Of a DNA stretch of 64,000 nucleotides, positions 40,511-50,539 are shown in pieces (the stretch's first letter is position 1; each line of letters starts with the position of its first letter). The position numbers and the translations under genes were made by a program. The notes beneath the pieces were generated by a model. The model did no database searches. It saw only the letters and a list, made by a program, of their open reading frames with translations, and was not told the origin of the DNA. Origin of the DNA: Leptothermofonsia sichuanensis E412 (lineage in GTDB: Bacteria; Cyanobacteriota; Cyanobacteriia; Leptolyngbyales; Leptolyngbyaceae); assembly GCF_019891175.1 (NCBI RefSeq), contig NZ_CP072600.1, positions 1-64,000 on the forward strand, in the 5' to 3' direction.

Positions 40511-43500
40511 ATGAGTCAGAACTGCCTTCCCAATCAAACCTTTATTAACTGGGCACAAAACATAAATATTCGTCCTCGTTGCCGATGTACTCCTAAGAAC
40601 CTTGATGACCTGGTAGCGATCGTTCAAGAAGCGCAACGTAATGGCAGGCACGTCCGGGCTGTTGGCAGCGGATGGTCATTCTCTGATGTTATGGTGACGC
40701 AAGATTACCTTATCAGCTTAAGCGAACACATCAACCGTCCCTTAGCCTTCTCACAAGGCGGTGATCGATTGGAGGGACTTGGCAATGAACCTCAAGTGCT
40801 CACGGATGCACTAACCGATGCAGTGCGAGGTAGCACAACCAAACTGACCCATGTCGAGGCTGGCATTAAGATCAAGGCACTGTATCAAACACTCGACAAG
40901 CCTAGAGGTTCAGAAGGTAAGCGATGGACGCTGAAAACAATGGGGGGAGGGAGTGGACAAACTCTCGCGGGTGTCATCGCAACTGGGACACACGGTGGAG
41001 ACTTTCACTTGCCTCCCATTGCCGATCACGTAAAAGCAATTCATCTTGTTGCTCCAGATGGAGTGCAGCATTGGATTGAACGATCGGGAGAGGGACGAAT
41101 CACTGATCGCGATCGACTCTTGAACGTAATGCGAGGCAGGATTCGCCCAGAACATATTCATTACGACGATGAGTGGTTCAATGCAGTCTTGGTATCAATG
41201 GGCTGCATGGGTATTGCTTACTCGTACATTATTGAGGTGCGCGAACAGTTTGGTTTATCTGAACGCAAGATTGACACAACCTGGAATCAGATAAAACCCC
41301 ATCTGGAATCTGGTGCGATTTTCACCGGAACAAGTGGAATTAACTGGCTGAATGATCATCCGCGAACCCTAGACACTCTTTCTCCCTCTGGACAACCCCA
41401 ATCAGTTACTCCGCAGCCTCGCGGTATCAGCGTTTTCATCAATCCCTATCGGCGAAGTGATAACTATACAACCGATCCCTCTCCTGATCGGGACGTTATG
41501 CTAATGACCCATGCAACACATCTAGAAGAACTAAGGGAGGTCGATCCCGATCATCAAGGACCGAGTCCATCCAGCAACCATGACCTGAATCTATTAGTTG
41601 CGGGTTTTGAAGCGGCGACAATAGGCGGTGCTCGTGAAGTTATTAATCGGGTTATCAGAGGGCTGCGTTCTTCCGAGGGAACAAAAGGATACCCAGTAAG
41701 CTACTCTGTCCTGGACACCACAAACAAGCAATTTCCTATTCTTAGCGTCGAAATTGTCGTTAGTACAGATCAGGGTAGACATGTACGTTTCATTGACCGC
41801 ATGTTAGAAATTTTTGACGATTTAATCCGTAATGGTCGTCCTGGAACTAAATTTGCAGGTGGATTTAATCTCCGCTACACTCGCCCATCCTCAGCATTTC
41901 TAGCAATGCAACATGGCAGTTCGTTCACTTCACAGGAGCGTTTTTGCCACATTGAAGTCATTGTCATAAAAGAACTGGCAGTAAATCCCTTTTGGGATAA
42001 TCCTCCCCACATCCCTGAGGGACATACCGCAATGGAGAATTACACCGAAGACTTTGTGCAGCGATTTGAAGAATCGTTGTCTGAGTTTGGTGCTCGTTTA
42101 CACTGGGGACAATACAGTATTTCCGATCGCTACCTTCCTCAGAACTACCCAGAATTTTCACGCTGGATGAGAATCCGAGATGAACTCACCCGCGATGGCG
42201 CGATTCGTACCTTCGACAATGACTTTACCGCACGATATGGAATTGCTACCGTAACACCAGGGTGGAAAGTTCTCAAGGGAATGTTACCAACGATTCCAAC
42301 GACCGCTCCTGATGACTATCCTCGTCAAATTCAATCTTTTCCCCCAACAATCCTTCGCAATCGAACTGGTTGCTTAGAAGTATTCACCCTGGGAGGGGAT
42401 GGGCAAGTTTGCTGGACACGTCAAAACTCACCGAATAATGAATACCTTAAATGGAAGGTTGTATCTCCATCTCCAATCACCTGCACAGGTCGCATCGCTG
42501 CTGTAAACCATCTCGCAGATCAACGCAAACAACCCCATCTCTTCGTATTAGGTAAGGATGATGGCAAAATCTACAAAGCTCATCGAGGCGACGATCCTTC
42601 ACAAGAGTGGGACTGGGGTGAATTTGGTGGACCTGGATTTGTGAGTTCACCTGTTGTCGCCTATGATCAGCGGAACCAAATGCATGTATATGCACTTCAC
42701 AACGATGGACGTATCCTTAGACGAAATCAAGATAACAAGCCCTTCATTGGTTGGGGCTGGGGGAATTGGGCTGAATTACGCCGCCCTCCTATCAGGTTTA
42801 CAGGTAATCTTGCTGTCGCCAATAACCAGGACAAGCGCATGGAAGTTTTTGCCCGCGATGAAGCGGGGCGCATCTGGCATAGCTGGCAGTTAGACCTTAG
42901 CACAGAACCAGTTGCAGATAAATGGTCCCAATGGGTTCAACTGGGCAGTTTTAATGGGTTTGGCGACCCGGTTGCTGTCAAAAATGCAGATGGGCGCATC
43001 GAAATCTTTGCCCGTCGTAGCGGCGAAATCTGGCATATGTGGCAAACTGCACCCAGCAATGGCTGGAACAACGATTGGGTACGCCTGGAAAACTTTGTTT
43101 CCAATGAATCTACAAATCCTGACGTAATTCTTGCTGGGCAACGTCTACACATGGTTGTGCTGGATAGCATTCGTGGAGTTCACTATCTATCCCAAAGTAC
43201 GCCTAACACCTGGCAGGCAGCAATACCCGCATTTTTAGGTACTTTAGTCGGCAACTCTTTCAATCCTCCGGTGTTAGGAGAGAATGCAAACGGCAGCGTA
43301 GAAGTCTTTGCCAAGACTGCCCCTGATATCATCCAGCATGGTTATGTCAGCAGCGTGGTTGTCAATCCTGCTTGCAAAGGTTGGGTGTGGGCGAATCAAC
43401 CGACGGCTACAAGCTACATACCTGATCAAAATTATCAGTACAACTCTGCGGGTGGCATCAACGAGATTGTTCGACTGGGAGTTGGTCAATACAAAGTAAA

Positions 43501-44356
43501 ATTGCCCCGACTAGGCAGATCAGGAGGGATGGTGCATGTCTCCGCCTATCGAGGAAATCACTATTGTAAAGTTGCCAATTGGAACTTCTCCGGAAACAAT
43601 CAATTTGTCAATGTTAATTGCTTCAGTCCCAATGGCACGCCAATAGATGGTCAGTTTGTCATGCTGTTTTACAAAGGAGTTCGGCAAAGTGGATCATGGA
43701 CGGATGCCTACCTGTGGGCTAACCAACCAACTACCGCCGAGTACACACCTGACACCTCCTATCAATGGAACTCAAAGGGGTTAGTCAATACGGTTCGTCG
43801 GATTGGTACAGGTCATTATCAAGCAACGCTACCTGGGATGAACGTTGCGGGTGGAACCGTTTTAGTTACGGCTTATGGCACTGGTACAGAGCGGTGCAAA
43901 GTGGGAGGCTGGAATTGGTCGGGAAACAGCACGATCGTAAACGTTTATTGTTTTAATGTTGATGGGAATCCAGTTGATACAAGGTTTACGCTGAGCTTCA
44001 TGACCGATGTTGATCTGGGTGTACCAGAACCAGACGGATGGTGGTCAGGTGGTTATGTTTGGGCAGATCAACCAACGGAAACTGATTACGTACCAGCTAC
44101 AAATTATCAACGGAACACCAATAGCAATACTCCCAATAGAATTAAGCGGTTATCAACGGGTGCTTATCAGGTTCACTTCCCAAATCTTTCCCTGGCTCAT
44201 AGTACGGCTCAAGTCACTGCTTATGGTTCTGGTAGTGAATACTGCACAGTGCAGTACTGGGGTAGTGATGGGAGTAACGGCGCGATCGTCTCTGTTCAAT
44301 GCTTCGATCGCTCAGGTGCTCTTGTGGATACGCGATTTACTTTGATGCATTGTTAG
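40511..44356 (+). CDS. FAD sugar-lactone-oxidase/lectin/triple-repeat fusion
   Basis: 1281 residues, start ATG 40511 with GAGGAAA 8 bases upstream. Residues 20-200: FAD-binding type 4 (RPRCRCTPKNLDDLVAIVQEA, AVGSGWSFSD, GQTLAGVIATGTHGG). About 400-590: a D-arabinono-1,4-lactone/gulonolactone oxidase C-terminal region with the active-site-type HWGQ. About 610-950: a PLL/tectonin-like propeller with repeated EVFA..GRIWH.WQ motifs, probably sugar binding. 956-1281: three repeats of about 100 residues (VWANQPT..Y.P...YQ.N; C.V..W; V.CF...G..VD..F.L). No signal peptide. Likely makes an aldonolactone product plus hydrogen peroxide at a glycan surface; inference. Confidence 0.85.
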   Translation: MSQNCLPNQTFINWAQNINIRPRCRCTPKNLDDLVAIVQEAQRNGRHVRAVGSGWSFSDVMVTQDYLISLSEHINRPLAFSQGGDRLEGLGNEPQVLTDALTDAVRGSTTKLTHVEAGIKIKALYQTLDKPRGSEGKRWTLKTMGGGSGQTLAGVIATGTHGGDFHLPPIADHVKAIHLVAPDGVQHWIERSGEGRITDRDRLLNVMRGRIRPEHIHYDDEWFNAVLVSMGCMGIAYSYIIEVREQFGLSERKIDTTWNQIKPHLESGAIFTGTSGINWLNDHPRTLDTLSPSGQPQSVTPQPRGISVFINPYRRSDNYTTDPSPDRDVMLMTHATHLEELREVDPDHQGPSPSSNHDLNLLVAGFEAATIGGAREVINRVIRGLRSSEGTKGYPVSYSVLDTTNKQFPILSVEIVVSTDQGRHVRFIDRMLEIFDDLIRNGRPGTKFAGGFNLRYTRPSSAFLAMQHGSSFTSQERFCHIEVIVIKELAVNPFWDNPPHIPEGHTAMENYTEDFVQRFEESLSEFGARLHWGQYSISDRYLPQNYPEFSRWMRIRDELTRDGAIRTFDNDFTARYGIATVTPGWKVLKGMLPTIPTTAPDDYPRQIQSFPPTILRNRTGCLEVFTLGGDGQVCWTRQNSPNNEYLKWKVVSPSPITCTGRIAAVNHLADQRKQPHLFVLGKDDGKIYKAHRGDDPSQEWDWGEFGGPGFVSSPVVAYDQRNQMHVYALHNDGRILRRNQDNKPFIGWGWGNWAELRRPPIRFTGNLAVANNQDKRMEVFARDEAGRIWHSWQLDLSTEPVADKWSQWVQLGSFNGFGDPVAVKNADGRIEIFARRSGEIWHMWQTAPSNGWNNDWVRLENFVSNESTNPDVILAGQRLHMVVLDSIRGVHYLSQSTPNTWQAAIPAFLGTLVGNSFNPPVLGENANGSVEVFAKTAPDIIQHGYVSSVVVNPACKGWVWANQPTATSYIPDQNYQYNSAGGINEIVRLGVGQYKVKLPRLGRSGGMVHVSAYRGNHYCKVANWNFSGNNQFVNVNCFSPNGTPIDGQFVMLFYKGVRQSGSWTDAYLWANQPTTAEYTPDTSYQWNSKGLVNTVRRIGTGHYQATLPGMNVAGGTVLVTAYGTGTERCKVGGWNWSGNSTIVNVYCFNVDGNPVDTRFTLSFMTDVDLGVPEPDGWWSGGYVWADQPTETDYVPATNYQRNTNSNTPNRIKRLSTGAYQVHFPNLSLAHSTAQVTAYGSGSEYCTVQYWGSDGSNGAIVSVQCFDRSGALVDTRFTLMHC

Positions 44357-44605
44357 TAACTGTCGATTGTCGATGCATGAAGAGCGACTAGCTATAAGTC
44401 TTTTCAGGATGAGTAATGGGAAGTAGGCATGACAAAGCTTATAGCTCCTTTGTGAAAATCGGGATGGGAAATCCAGGTGAAACCATTGCCGATGCCTCCA
44501 AGCATTATCAAATCATCTATACCACACTACTCTAAATTCCATTGCATAAACATTTGGCAATAGACCCATTTCAAACAACATAACTGCAAAATTGACGAGG
44601 TAATT

Positions 44606-47368
44606 ATGACTGCAATTGATGATAAATATGCATCTCTAGGAGGTGCTCATGGCTTTTTAGGGCAACCCATCACACCTGAAACAACCTGTCCAGATGGTGT
44701 GGGACATTTTCGCCATTTCGCAGGTGGCTCGATCTACTGGCATCCAACGACAGGAGCGCACGAAGTACATGGAGCAATCCGCGAAAAATGGAGCCGAATG
44801 GGATGGGAACGCTCGATCTTGGGGTATCCGGTTACAGATGAATCAGATGCAGCAGATGGAGGTCGAGTCAATCATTTTATGGGCGGGTCGATCTATTGGA
44901 CAGCAACATCTGGTGCGAATCTAGTCTATGGTCCAATTCGGGACAAATGGCAAACCCTCGGTTGGGAATCTAGTGCTTTGGGCTTTCCAATATCTGATCC
45001 GGTAGACAATGCTTCAGGTGAGCTGCGACAGCAGTTTCAGGGAGGGGTTGTATCTTGGACTCCCCAGGATGGAGTCAAATTAATGAATGAACCTGAGAAG
45101 AAAGATAAAGTTGTCCGTGTGTTTCCTGTTCGTTGGGCTGATCTGCGAAACCCTCAGAACTATACGCGCGAATTCTTCCAACAATACTTCTTTTCAGTAG
45201 GTGAATCTTTTAATAACCCTGATGGCAATCCAATGCCAGGTAGCATATTTGATTACTTCTATGGGATTTCGGATGGTTATCTCAGGATTTCTGGACAAGT
45301 GGATGACTGGATTGATAATCCGTTGCGTGTTACTCAGACTGGACATTGGTACGGAGGACTTACAGGTTTTCGAGCTGGTGATCCAACAATGGAAGCAGGC
45401 ATTGTTGCCCCTACTTTGCGTGCAAAGGGGATTAGAACCCTGGACGATTTACGTGTAAATGGTCGTGTACCGGATGTTCTAGTCTTTTTTCACATCGATG
45501 TTTGGGCTGGTGGAGGTGCTACTCGATCAATGGCTGACGTTAGGAGGATACTACAAGATCAAGGACGGATGGATTTGTGGGATTCAGCATGGGATGCATG
45601 GCTTGGAATGGATGTCATTCTTGTACCCTGTACTTATCAGAACCCTGATCCACATCCCCGACCGGATGGAACATTTGATCGAGTTCCTAATCTGTCAGAG
45701 CTACGATGGGCACCCTACAGTGCGCTAGCTCATGAATTTGTGCACGCACTTACAAAACAACAATGGGATCTATACAACGGGGAATGGCAGTGGGGCACAT
45801 GGTTTGAGCTAATGAGCTATTCCGTTAAGACCGACTACCCAGTTTATATGAGTTCCTATGTTCAGGAACGAAGCGGCTGGTTCAACATCACCGATATGCC
45901 TCGACATACCCATCGTGGGCTGATTCTAGATCCTTTTGAAACCCATAATGTTGCCTACCGATTTCAAAACGGACCGATGGAGAATCCAGAGACATTGGTG
46001 CTAGAAAACCGTACCCGATGGGATTACAATCAAACTCCACCAACCCAGTTAAGCAATGGATTGTTCGCCTACCGCATTGATCCTAAACGTCGTCAATCGG
46101 TTAGAGATAGATTTCGTCGTTCAAGCTTTGTAATTTCTAGATCAGGTGCATGGAGGGAAATTTGGGGAATTCCAGAAGCTCCTGAACTCACTGGACAAGG
46201 TGCAGATCTTGGGAATAGCCTGAATCATCTTGGGGAACTATGGTGGGAGTTTCGGAATATCCGTTTGTTAGAGGATGGAGCAGTTGAGTTTGATGCGATC
46301 TTCCAACCCATTAATTTGATTAGACAATACACATCAGCGACATGGACAAATAGTGAGGGGAAACTACTAAAACCCGATAAATTCTTTGGTTCTCAAGGTC
46401 ATGTGATGTTGGTTAACCGCTCCTTACCGATTGAGCAAGGACGGCGTTATAACCATGTGTTGAGCCTGCATCCTAATTGGGTTGCTAATGGCAAAATCAA
46501 AGGGCGTTATTCATTGAGAATTCCAGCAACAGGAGCCAGGCTATATCTGACTGTTGCCCTTTCAGAACAAGCCTCTGGCAGCGATGGCTTTATCTTCCGA
46601 GTGATTGCTCACGGTTCACCGGATCGGGTTATGGCAGATACAACTCTGAATGCTGATCGAAACATTCGATTAGTCGTGGTTGATTTATCTGACTTTCGAG
46701 GTTCTACCAGGGATATCACGCTGGAGGTCGATGCTGGGGCTAATGCTTACCGAGATTGGGCATATTTACTCGAAGCTTATCTTGTTCCCACTAGCAATCT
46801 GATTTATAACTTTATCGATCAGGCACCCTTTGCAATTTGGCGCAGTAATGGCGGCACTGTTCCCTTTAATGTAGCAGGGCAACCTCAAGGTGAAGCCAGC
46901 AAACGAGAGCGTGCCAAACTGCAAAATGGTGCATTGTATGGTGGCGATGTGTTATTCACGCACCCAGCCTGGCAGAATGATGGCTTTATTGAAGGAGTCT
47001 TTTCATTAACACTTCCTGGTGAAGCAAGTGTTTTCCGGGCAGAAGTTGGGTTCGATGAAAATCGAGTGGTTACTGACAATGGAGCGAGAGTGATGCTCTT
47101 CTTTGTTTCAGGGAGCGGCACAGAAACATTGCTGCTGGGTGACACCATCAACGATGGAGGAGTACCGAGAAAACGAGGTTTTCTGCTAGAAAGAAGCCCA
47201 GCAATAGGAGAAGTTGGACTTCATCAGAACCCAGTTACGTCGATCGCGATTCCCATTCCTGCTCATTTAAGAGGCGTGCGAGGACAATTCATTCTGCGAG
47301 TCGATGCTGACGGTTCTGCAGGGCAAGATTGGGTTTGGTGGACGATGGCGCGTCTGACCACCGATTGA
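44606..47368 (+). CDS. LGFP-repeat, M6-like metalloprotease
   Basis: 920 residues, start ATG 44606 with GAGG 6-7 bases upstream. Residues 5-155 hold three LGFP repeats (YASLGGAHGFLGQPIT, WSRMGWERSILGYPVTDE, WQTLGWESSALGFPISDP), each followed by F.GGSIYW; these bind cell envelopes in actinobacteria. From about 165 an immune-inhibitor-A-like M6 peptidase follows: VRVFPVRWADL.., with zinc motif HEFVH at 376-380. The C-terminal 350 residues are beta-rich, with two lectin-like modules beginning RRYNHVLSLHPNWV and RAKLQNGALYGGD. No signal peptide. Second gene of the block, 249 bases after the first. Confidence 0.85.
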   Translation: MTAIDDKYASLGGAHGFLGQPITPETTCPDGVGHFRHFAGGSIYWHPTTGAHEVHGAIREKWSRMGWERSILGYPVTDESDAADGGRVNHFMGGSIYWTATSGANLVYGPIRDKWQTLGWESSALGFPISDPVDNASGELRQQFQGGVVSWTPQDGVKLMNEPEKKDKVVRVFPVRWADLRNPQNYTREFFQQYFFSVGESFNNPDGNPMPGSIFDYFYGISDGYLRISGQVDDWIDNPLRVTQTGHWYGGLTGFRAGDPTMEAGIVAPTLRAKGIRTLDDLRVNGRVPDVLVFFHIDVWAGGGATRSMADVRRILQDQGRMDLWDSAWDAWLGMDVILVPCTYQNPDPHPRPDGTFDRVPNLSELRWAPYSALAHEFVHALTKQQWDLYNGEWQWGTWFELMSYSVKTDYPVYMSSYVQERSGWFNITDMPRHTHRGLILDPFETHNVAYRFQNGPMENPETLVLENRTRWDYNQTPPTQLSNGLFAYRIDPKRRQSVRDRFRRSSFVISRSGAWREIWGIPEAPELTGQGADLGNSLNHLGELWWEFRNIRLLEDGAVEFDAIFQPINLIRQYTSATWTNSEGKLLKPDKFFGSQGHVMLVNRSLPIEQGRRYNHVLSLHPNWVANGKIKGRYSLRIPATGARLYLTVALSEQASGSDGFIFRVIAHGSPDRVMADTTLNADRNIRLVVVDLSDFRGSTRDITLEVDAGANAYRDWAYLLEAYLVPTSNLIYNFIDQAPFAIWRSNGGTVPFNVAGQPQGEASKRERAKLQNGALYGGDVLFTHPAWQNDGFIEGVFSLTLPGEASVFRAEVGFDENRVVTDNGARVMLFFVSGSGTETLLLGDTINDGGVPRKRGFLLERSPAIGEVGLHQNPVTSIAIPIPAHLRGVRGQFILRVDADGSAGQDWVWWTMARLTTD

Positions 47369-47461
47369 TTGACCAGGTGTGAAAAATCATACCATCTAAC
47401 TTTTCACACTTTTTCCTCTCAACTTTCACAACTTCACTTACATTCTTCCAGGAGTACTGTT

Positions 47462-50050
47462 ATGCAAACTATCTGGTTGAGTCCCACCGATTACGTCACA
47501 GGTGACTCTTCACTGAAGGTTAGCTATCCTTCAGTGGAGCATCCAAACACCATCGTCACCAGCGCAACAACAGGCGATCTTAAATGGATTTCGATCGGTT
47601 TACCCTTACCCGCTAACACCAAAATTGAAGAGATTGTAGTTTGCTATCAAGTTTCCAATCCTCGAAGTTTTATTTCTCAAGTTCGTCTGACTGAGATGAG
47701 TATGCCGAACCAAGCAGTAGTCATTCATGATGATGGCACTGATTTGCAAAGTATCAATCCAGTTTGCTACAGCAGTCGAGTGGGTGGCAAAGTCACCAAT
47801 GCCGATGCCGCCGTCACTCTGGCACTTCGACTCAATTTTCAAGATGTCAGCGACACGATTATGTTAGGTGCTATTGGTATCAAATTTACACCTCCGGTAG
47901 CTCAAGCTTATCCGACTTTTAACTCAGTAGTAGAGATGAAAACAGCGGGTCGTCCGACAGTGCCCTACGCATTGCTGGCTGGCTACTACACTCCTGGAGA
48001 TGGCGGCGGCAGCATGATGTACTGGGATGCTAATTCCAATGATCGAGATAATGGGGGCACGATTTTTGCTGTGAATGCAGGAGGCGCAGGTCGATGGAAG
48101 CGTTTGACAGAGGAAGATGTGGTTTGGGCAGAATGGTTTGGTGCCAAGGGAGATGGAATTAAGGATGATCAGCCAGCTCTTCAATCTGCTCTTAATAGTT
48201 TTATGAAAAGAACTAGTAATAACAATCCATACATCAGAGGCGGAGTACTCAAGTTACGGTCTGGTCGCAAATATCGGATTTGTCAGCCCTTAATTTTGAT
48301 GGGTTATCCCATTGTGACAACCATCGAAGGGGAGCGACATGCCTACACAGTGGGAGGAATCCCCATAATTTTTGTGGATTACTGGGATAAACCAGGAATT
48401 ATTGTTCACGTTGGACGTGCCGTTAGTTTCCGTAACTTTCTTCTGGAAGGCCGAAACCTGGTGGAGTATATAAAACACATAGACCAACTCTTAGATGACA
48501 AATCCTTTATTGTTGTTGATCAAGCCACAGGTGAACCACTGCCGCGAACTAAACGCTACTCACCCTACTGTGGTATTGCTTTTGACCCATTTGATAATCT
48601 GATTGTAACTGATGATCGCTATCCTGGGCTTGATGATTACTATGTAGATGGACTCAATAGTGGTACACAGATTGTAGTCATTGAACAGATGACAATTATA
48701 GGGTTCTATGTTGGAGTCATGATCAACTCCAGTATGAAAAATGCTCAAGGTGACTCGTTTACAATTGAGAAATGCTTTTTTGATCGCAATACTTACTGTG
48801 TGGCGATCGGGCAATCTCAAAGCCGGAATGTGCATTTAAGAGATAACCTGTACAACAATGCACGAACGATCGTCAACACTTACACGTTTGGTAGAAGAAC
48901 AGGAGATCCACCCTACATTGATGGTGGTCAAGCAACGTCGATCAAATACATGTTTGAAGTCCATACGGCAAATGGTGAAGCTGCTGGTGATTTTCATTGC
49001 CAGAATCTATATGCTGAAGGCAATCTTTCGCTGGGCTTCATTGGTTTCAACGCCAGTGTTAATAATACACCAGCATCATTCCGAGGCTGTTATTTCACCT
49101 TTGGACATAGAGATACAGATTCTGATGAAAGACCCGTCAATCGACGACGCATCGATTTTTTGGGGCAATTTTCTAGTTCAGTAAAATTTGATAGTTGTTT
49201 ATTAGTACACTATGACAAAGGGTTTGATTTCCTCACCCACGGCGAATACAGCATTGTATTCGATAATTGCAAACTGGTTTCTGATGAAGCCGCTTCAGAT
49301 CAGTTCATATCAATCAATATTCCAGGAGGATTAATATTCAGAAATTGCGATTTTTTTGCTGCTGATTCAGGTGCTTTCTCCATCTCTCAAGCATCATTCA
49401 AATTAAATGAACGGCATCAAATTGCTCAGGCTTTTGAAGCAGGTGCAAACCGTTTAATTGTCATGCCAGGGACTACCATTTTAGTAGGTACGACATTGTA
49501 TCAAGTGGAGTACTACGAAAGTCCAGTATTAGGTTTGGGCAACCAGCACAACCTCACATTTGATGCTCAAGGAGCAACGTTGAACGTACCGGGTTATGCT
49601 CCTCCAAATTTGAAAGTAGGAGACATGGTTCAGTGGGAATCTCATCTGGCAGTGTATGAGGGGGAAGCTGCCTATAATCGTGGAATTGTAGGTCGAATTT
49701 CTGAAATTCAAGGAACCAGGGTTACATTACGAGATGTCCCGCATAGTCTCAATAACGCCCAATCTAATCTGCGTGCAGATTATCTGCGAGTCTCCTGGTT
49801 ACGACGATTTCATTTGCCTACCACAGGTTCAATCACGGCTGGATCTAACCAAATTACGAATGTCAGCAATCCTAAAGCTTGGGCAGAGGGCGATCGAATT
49901 CAAAGCAAGGATGGTATTCCAGAGGGAACTCTTATCGTCAAAATTGAAGGAAATACTTTCACGATAGGTTCAGCAGCCACCGCTACCAAATCTGCTGCAA
50001 AGTTGTATGATGCGCCTTACGTCGTAATAAATACATCTGAACATCCGTAG
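47462..50050 (+). CDS. Pectate-lyase-superfamily beta-helix protein (tail-spike-like)
   Basis: 862 residues from ATG 47462, chosen because AGGAG stands 7 bases upstream; the frame opens at 47369. Residues 1-150 are beta-rich with VCYQVSNPRSFISQVRL. Near 217 comes the pectate-lyase-3 entry motif WAEWFGAKGDGIKDDQPALQSALN, then a long right-handed helix region (IEKCFFDRNTYCVAIGQS, IVFDNCKLVSDE, FRNCDFFAAD). The C-terminal part (about 660-862) resembles phage tail-spike caps. Likely degrades or binds a polysaccharide. No signal peptide. Third gene of the block, 93 bases after the protease. Confidence 0.8.
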   Translation: MQTIWLSPTDYVTGDSSLKVSYPSVEHPNTIVTSATTGDLKWISIGLPLPANTKIEEIVVCYQVSNPRSFISQVRLTEMSMPNQAVVIHDDGTDLQSINPVCYSSRVGGKVTNADAAVTLALRLNFQDVSDTIMLGAIGIKFTPPVAQAYPTFNSVVEMKTAGRPTVPYALLAGYYTPGDGGGSMMYWDANSNDRDNGGTIFAVNAGGAGRWKRLTEEDVVWAEWFGAKGDGIKDDQPALQSALNSFMKRTSNNNPYIRGGVLKLRSGRKYRICQPLILMGYPIVTTIEGERHAYTVGGIPIIFVDYWDKPGIIVHVGRAVSFRNFLLEGRNLVEYIKHIDQLLDDKSFIVVDQATGEPLPRTKRYSPYCGIAFDPFDNLIVTDDRYPGLDDYYVDGLNSGTQIVVIEQMTIIGFYVGVMINSSMKNAQGDSFTIEKCFFDRNTYCVAIGQSQSRNVHLRDNLYNNARTIVNTYTFGRRTGDPPYIDGGQATSIKYMFEVHTANGEAAGDFHCQNLYAEGNLSLGFIGFNASVNNTPASFRGCYFTFGHRDTDSDERPVNRRRIDFLGQFSSSVKFDSCLLVHYDKGFDFLTHGEYSIVFDNCKLVSDEAASDQFISINIPGGLIFRNCDFFAADSGAFSISQASFKLNERHQIAQAFEAGANRLIVMPGTTILVGTTLYQVEYYESPVLGLGNQHNLTFDAQGATLNVPGYAPPNLKVGDMVQWESHLAVYEGEAAYNRGIVGRISEIQGTRVTLRDVPHSLNNAQSNLRADYLRVSWLRRFHLPTTGSITAGSNQITNVSNPKAWAEGDRIQSKDGIPEGTLIVKIEGNTFTIGSAATATKSAAKLYDAPYVVINTSEHP

Positions 50051-50188
50051 ATTGCAACATTTGGGTTAAGCTAACAGGGCATAAATGTATGGGGGTTGCT
50101 GATTCTGGATATGAAAAAGGTGTTATAGCCCTACGAAGAGGGGTTAGGACGCTATTCTAGAGATAGAACTAGCGTCAGGAGTCACACC

Positions 50189-50539
50189 ATGCCATCTCCC
50201 TACAGTGACGACCTTCGCCGCAAAGCGATCGAGGCTGTCCGACGTGGTGAACGCAAAAGTGAGGTCTGCCGGATGTTACATATCAGTCGCAATACCTTGG
50301 ACTTGTGGCTGAAACGCCTGGAACAAACGGGGGATTGCCAAGCCATAACGGGATTTCAAACCGGGCGTGGGCAGAAAATCACGGATTGGGATCGCTTTCG
50401 CGCCTTTGTCCGGCAGCACGGTGGCAAGACGCAAGCGCAGATGGCTCAATTGTGGGGGGACAACGTCACTCAACAGAACATCAGTGATGCCTTGAAAAAG
50501 ATTGGGGTGAGTCGGAAAAAAAACTTACGGCTACCGTGA
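50189..50539 (+). CDS. IS630 transposase, N-terminal part
   Basis: 116 residues: HTH region MPSPYSDDLRRKAIEAVRRGERKSEVCRMLHISRNTLDLWLKR-like, then a second HTH (WGDNVTQQNISDALKKIGVS). Reading ends just after an eight-A run at 50516-50523. The catalytic part continues in the +1 frame. Confidence 0.85.
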   Translation: MPSPYSDDLRRKAIEAVRRGERKSEVCRMLHISRNTLDLWLKRLEQTGDCQAITGFQTGRGQKITDWDRFRAFVRQHGGKTQAQMAQLWGDNVTQQNISDALKKIGVSRKKNLRLP

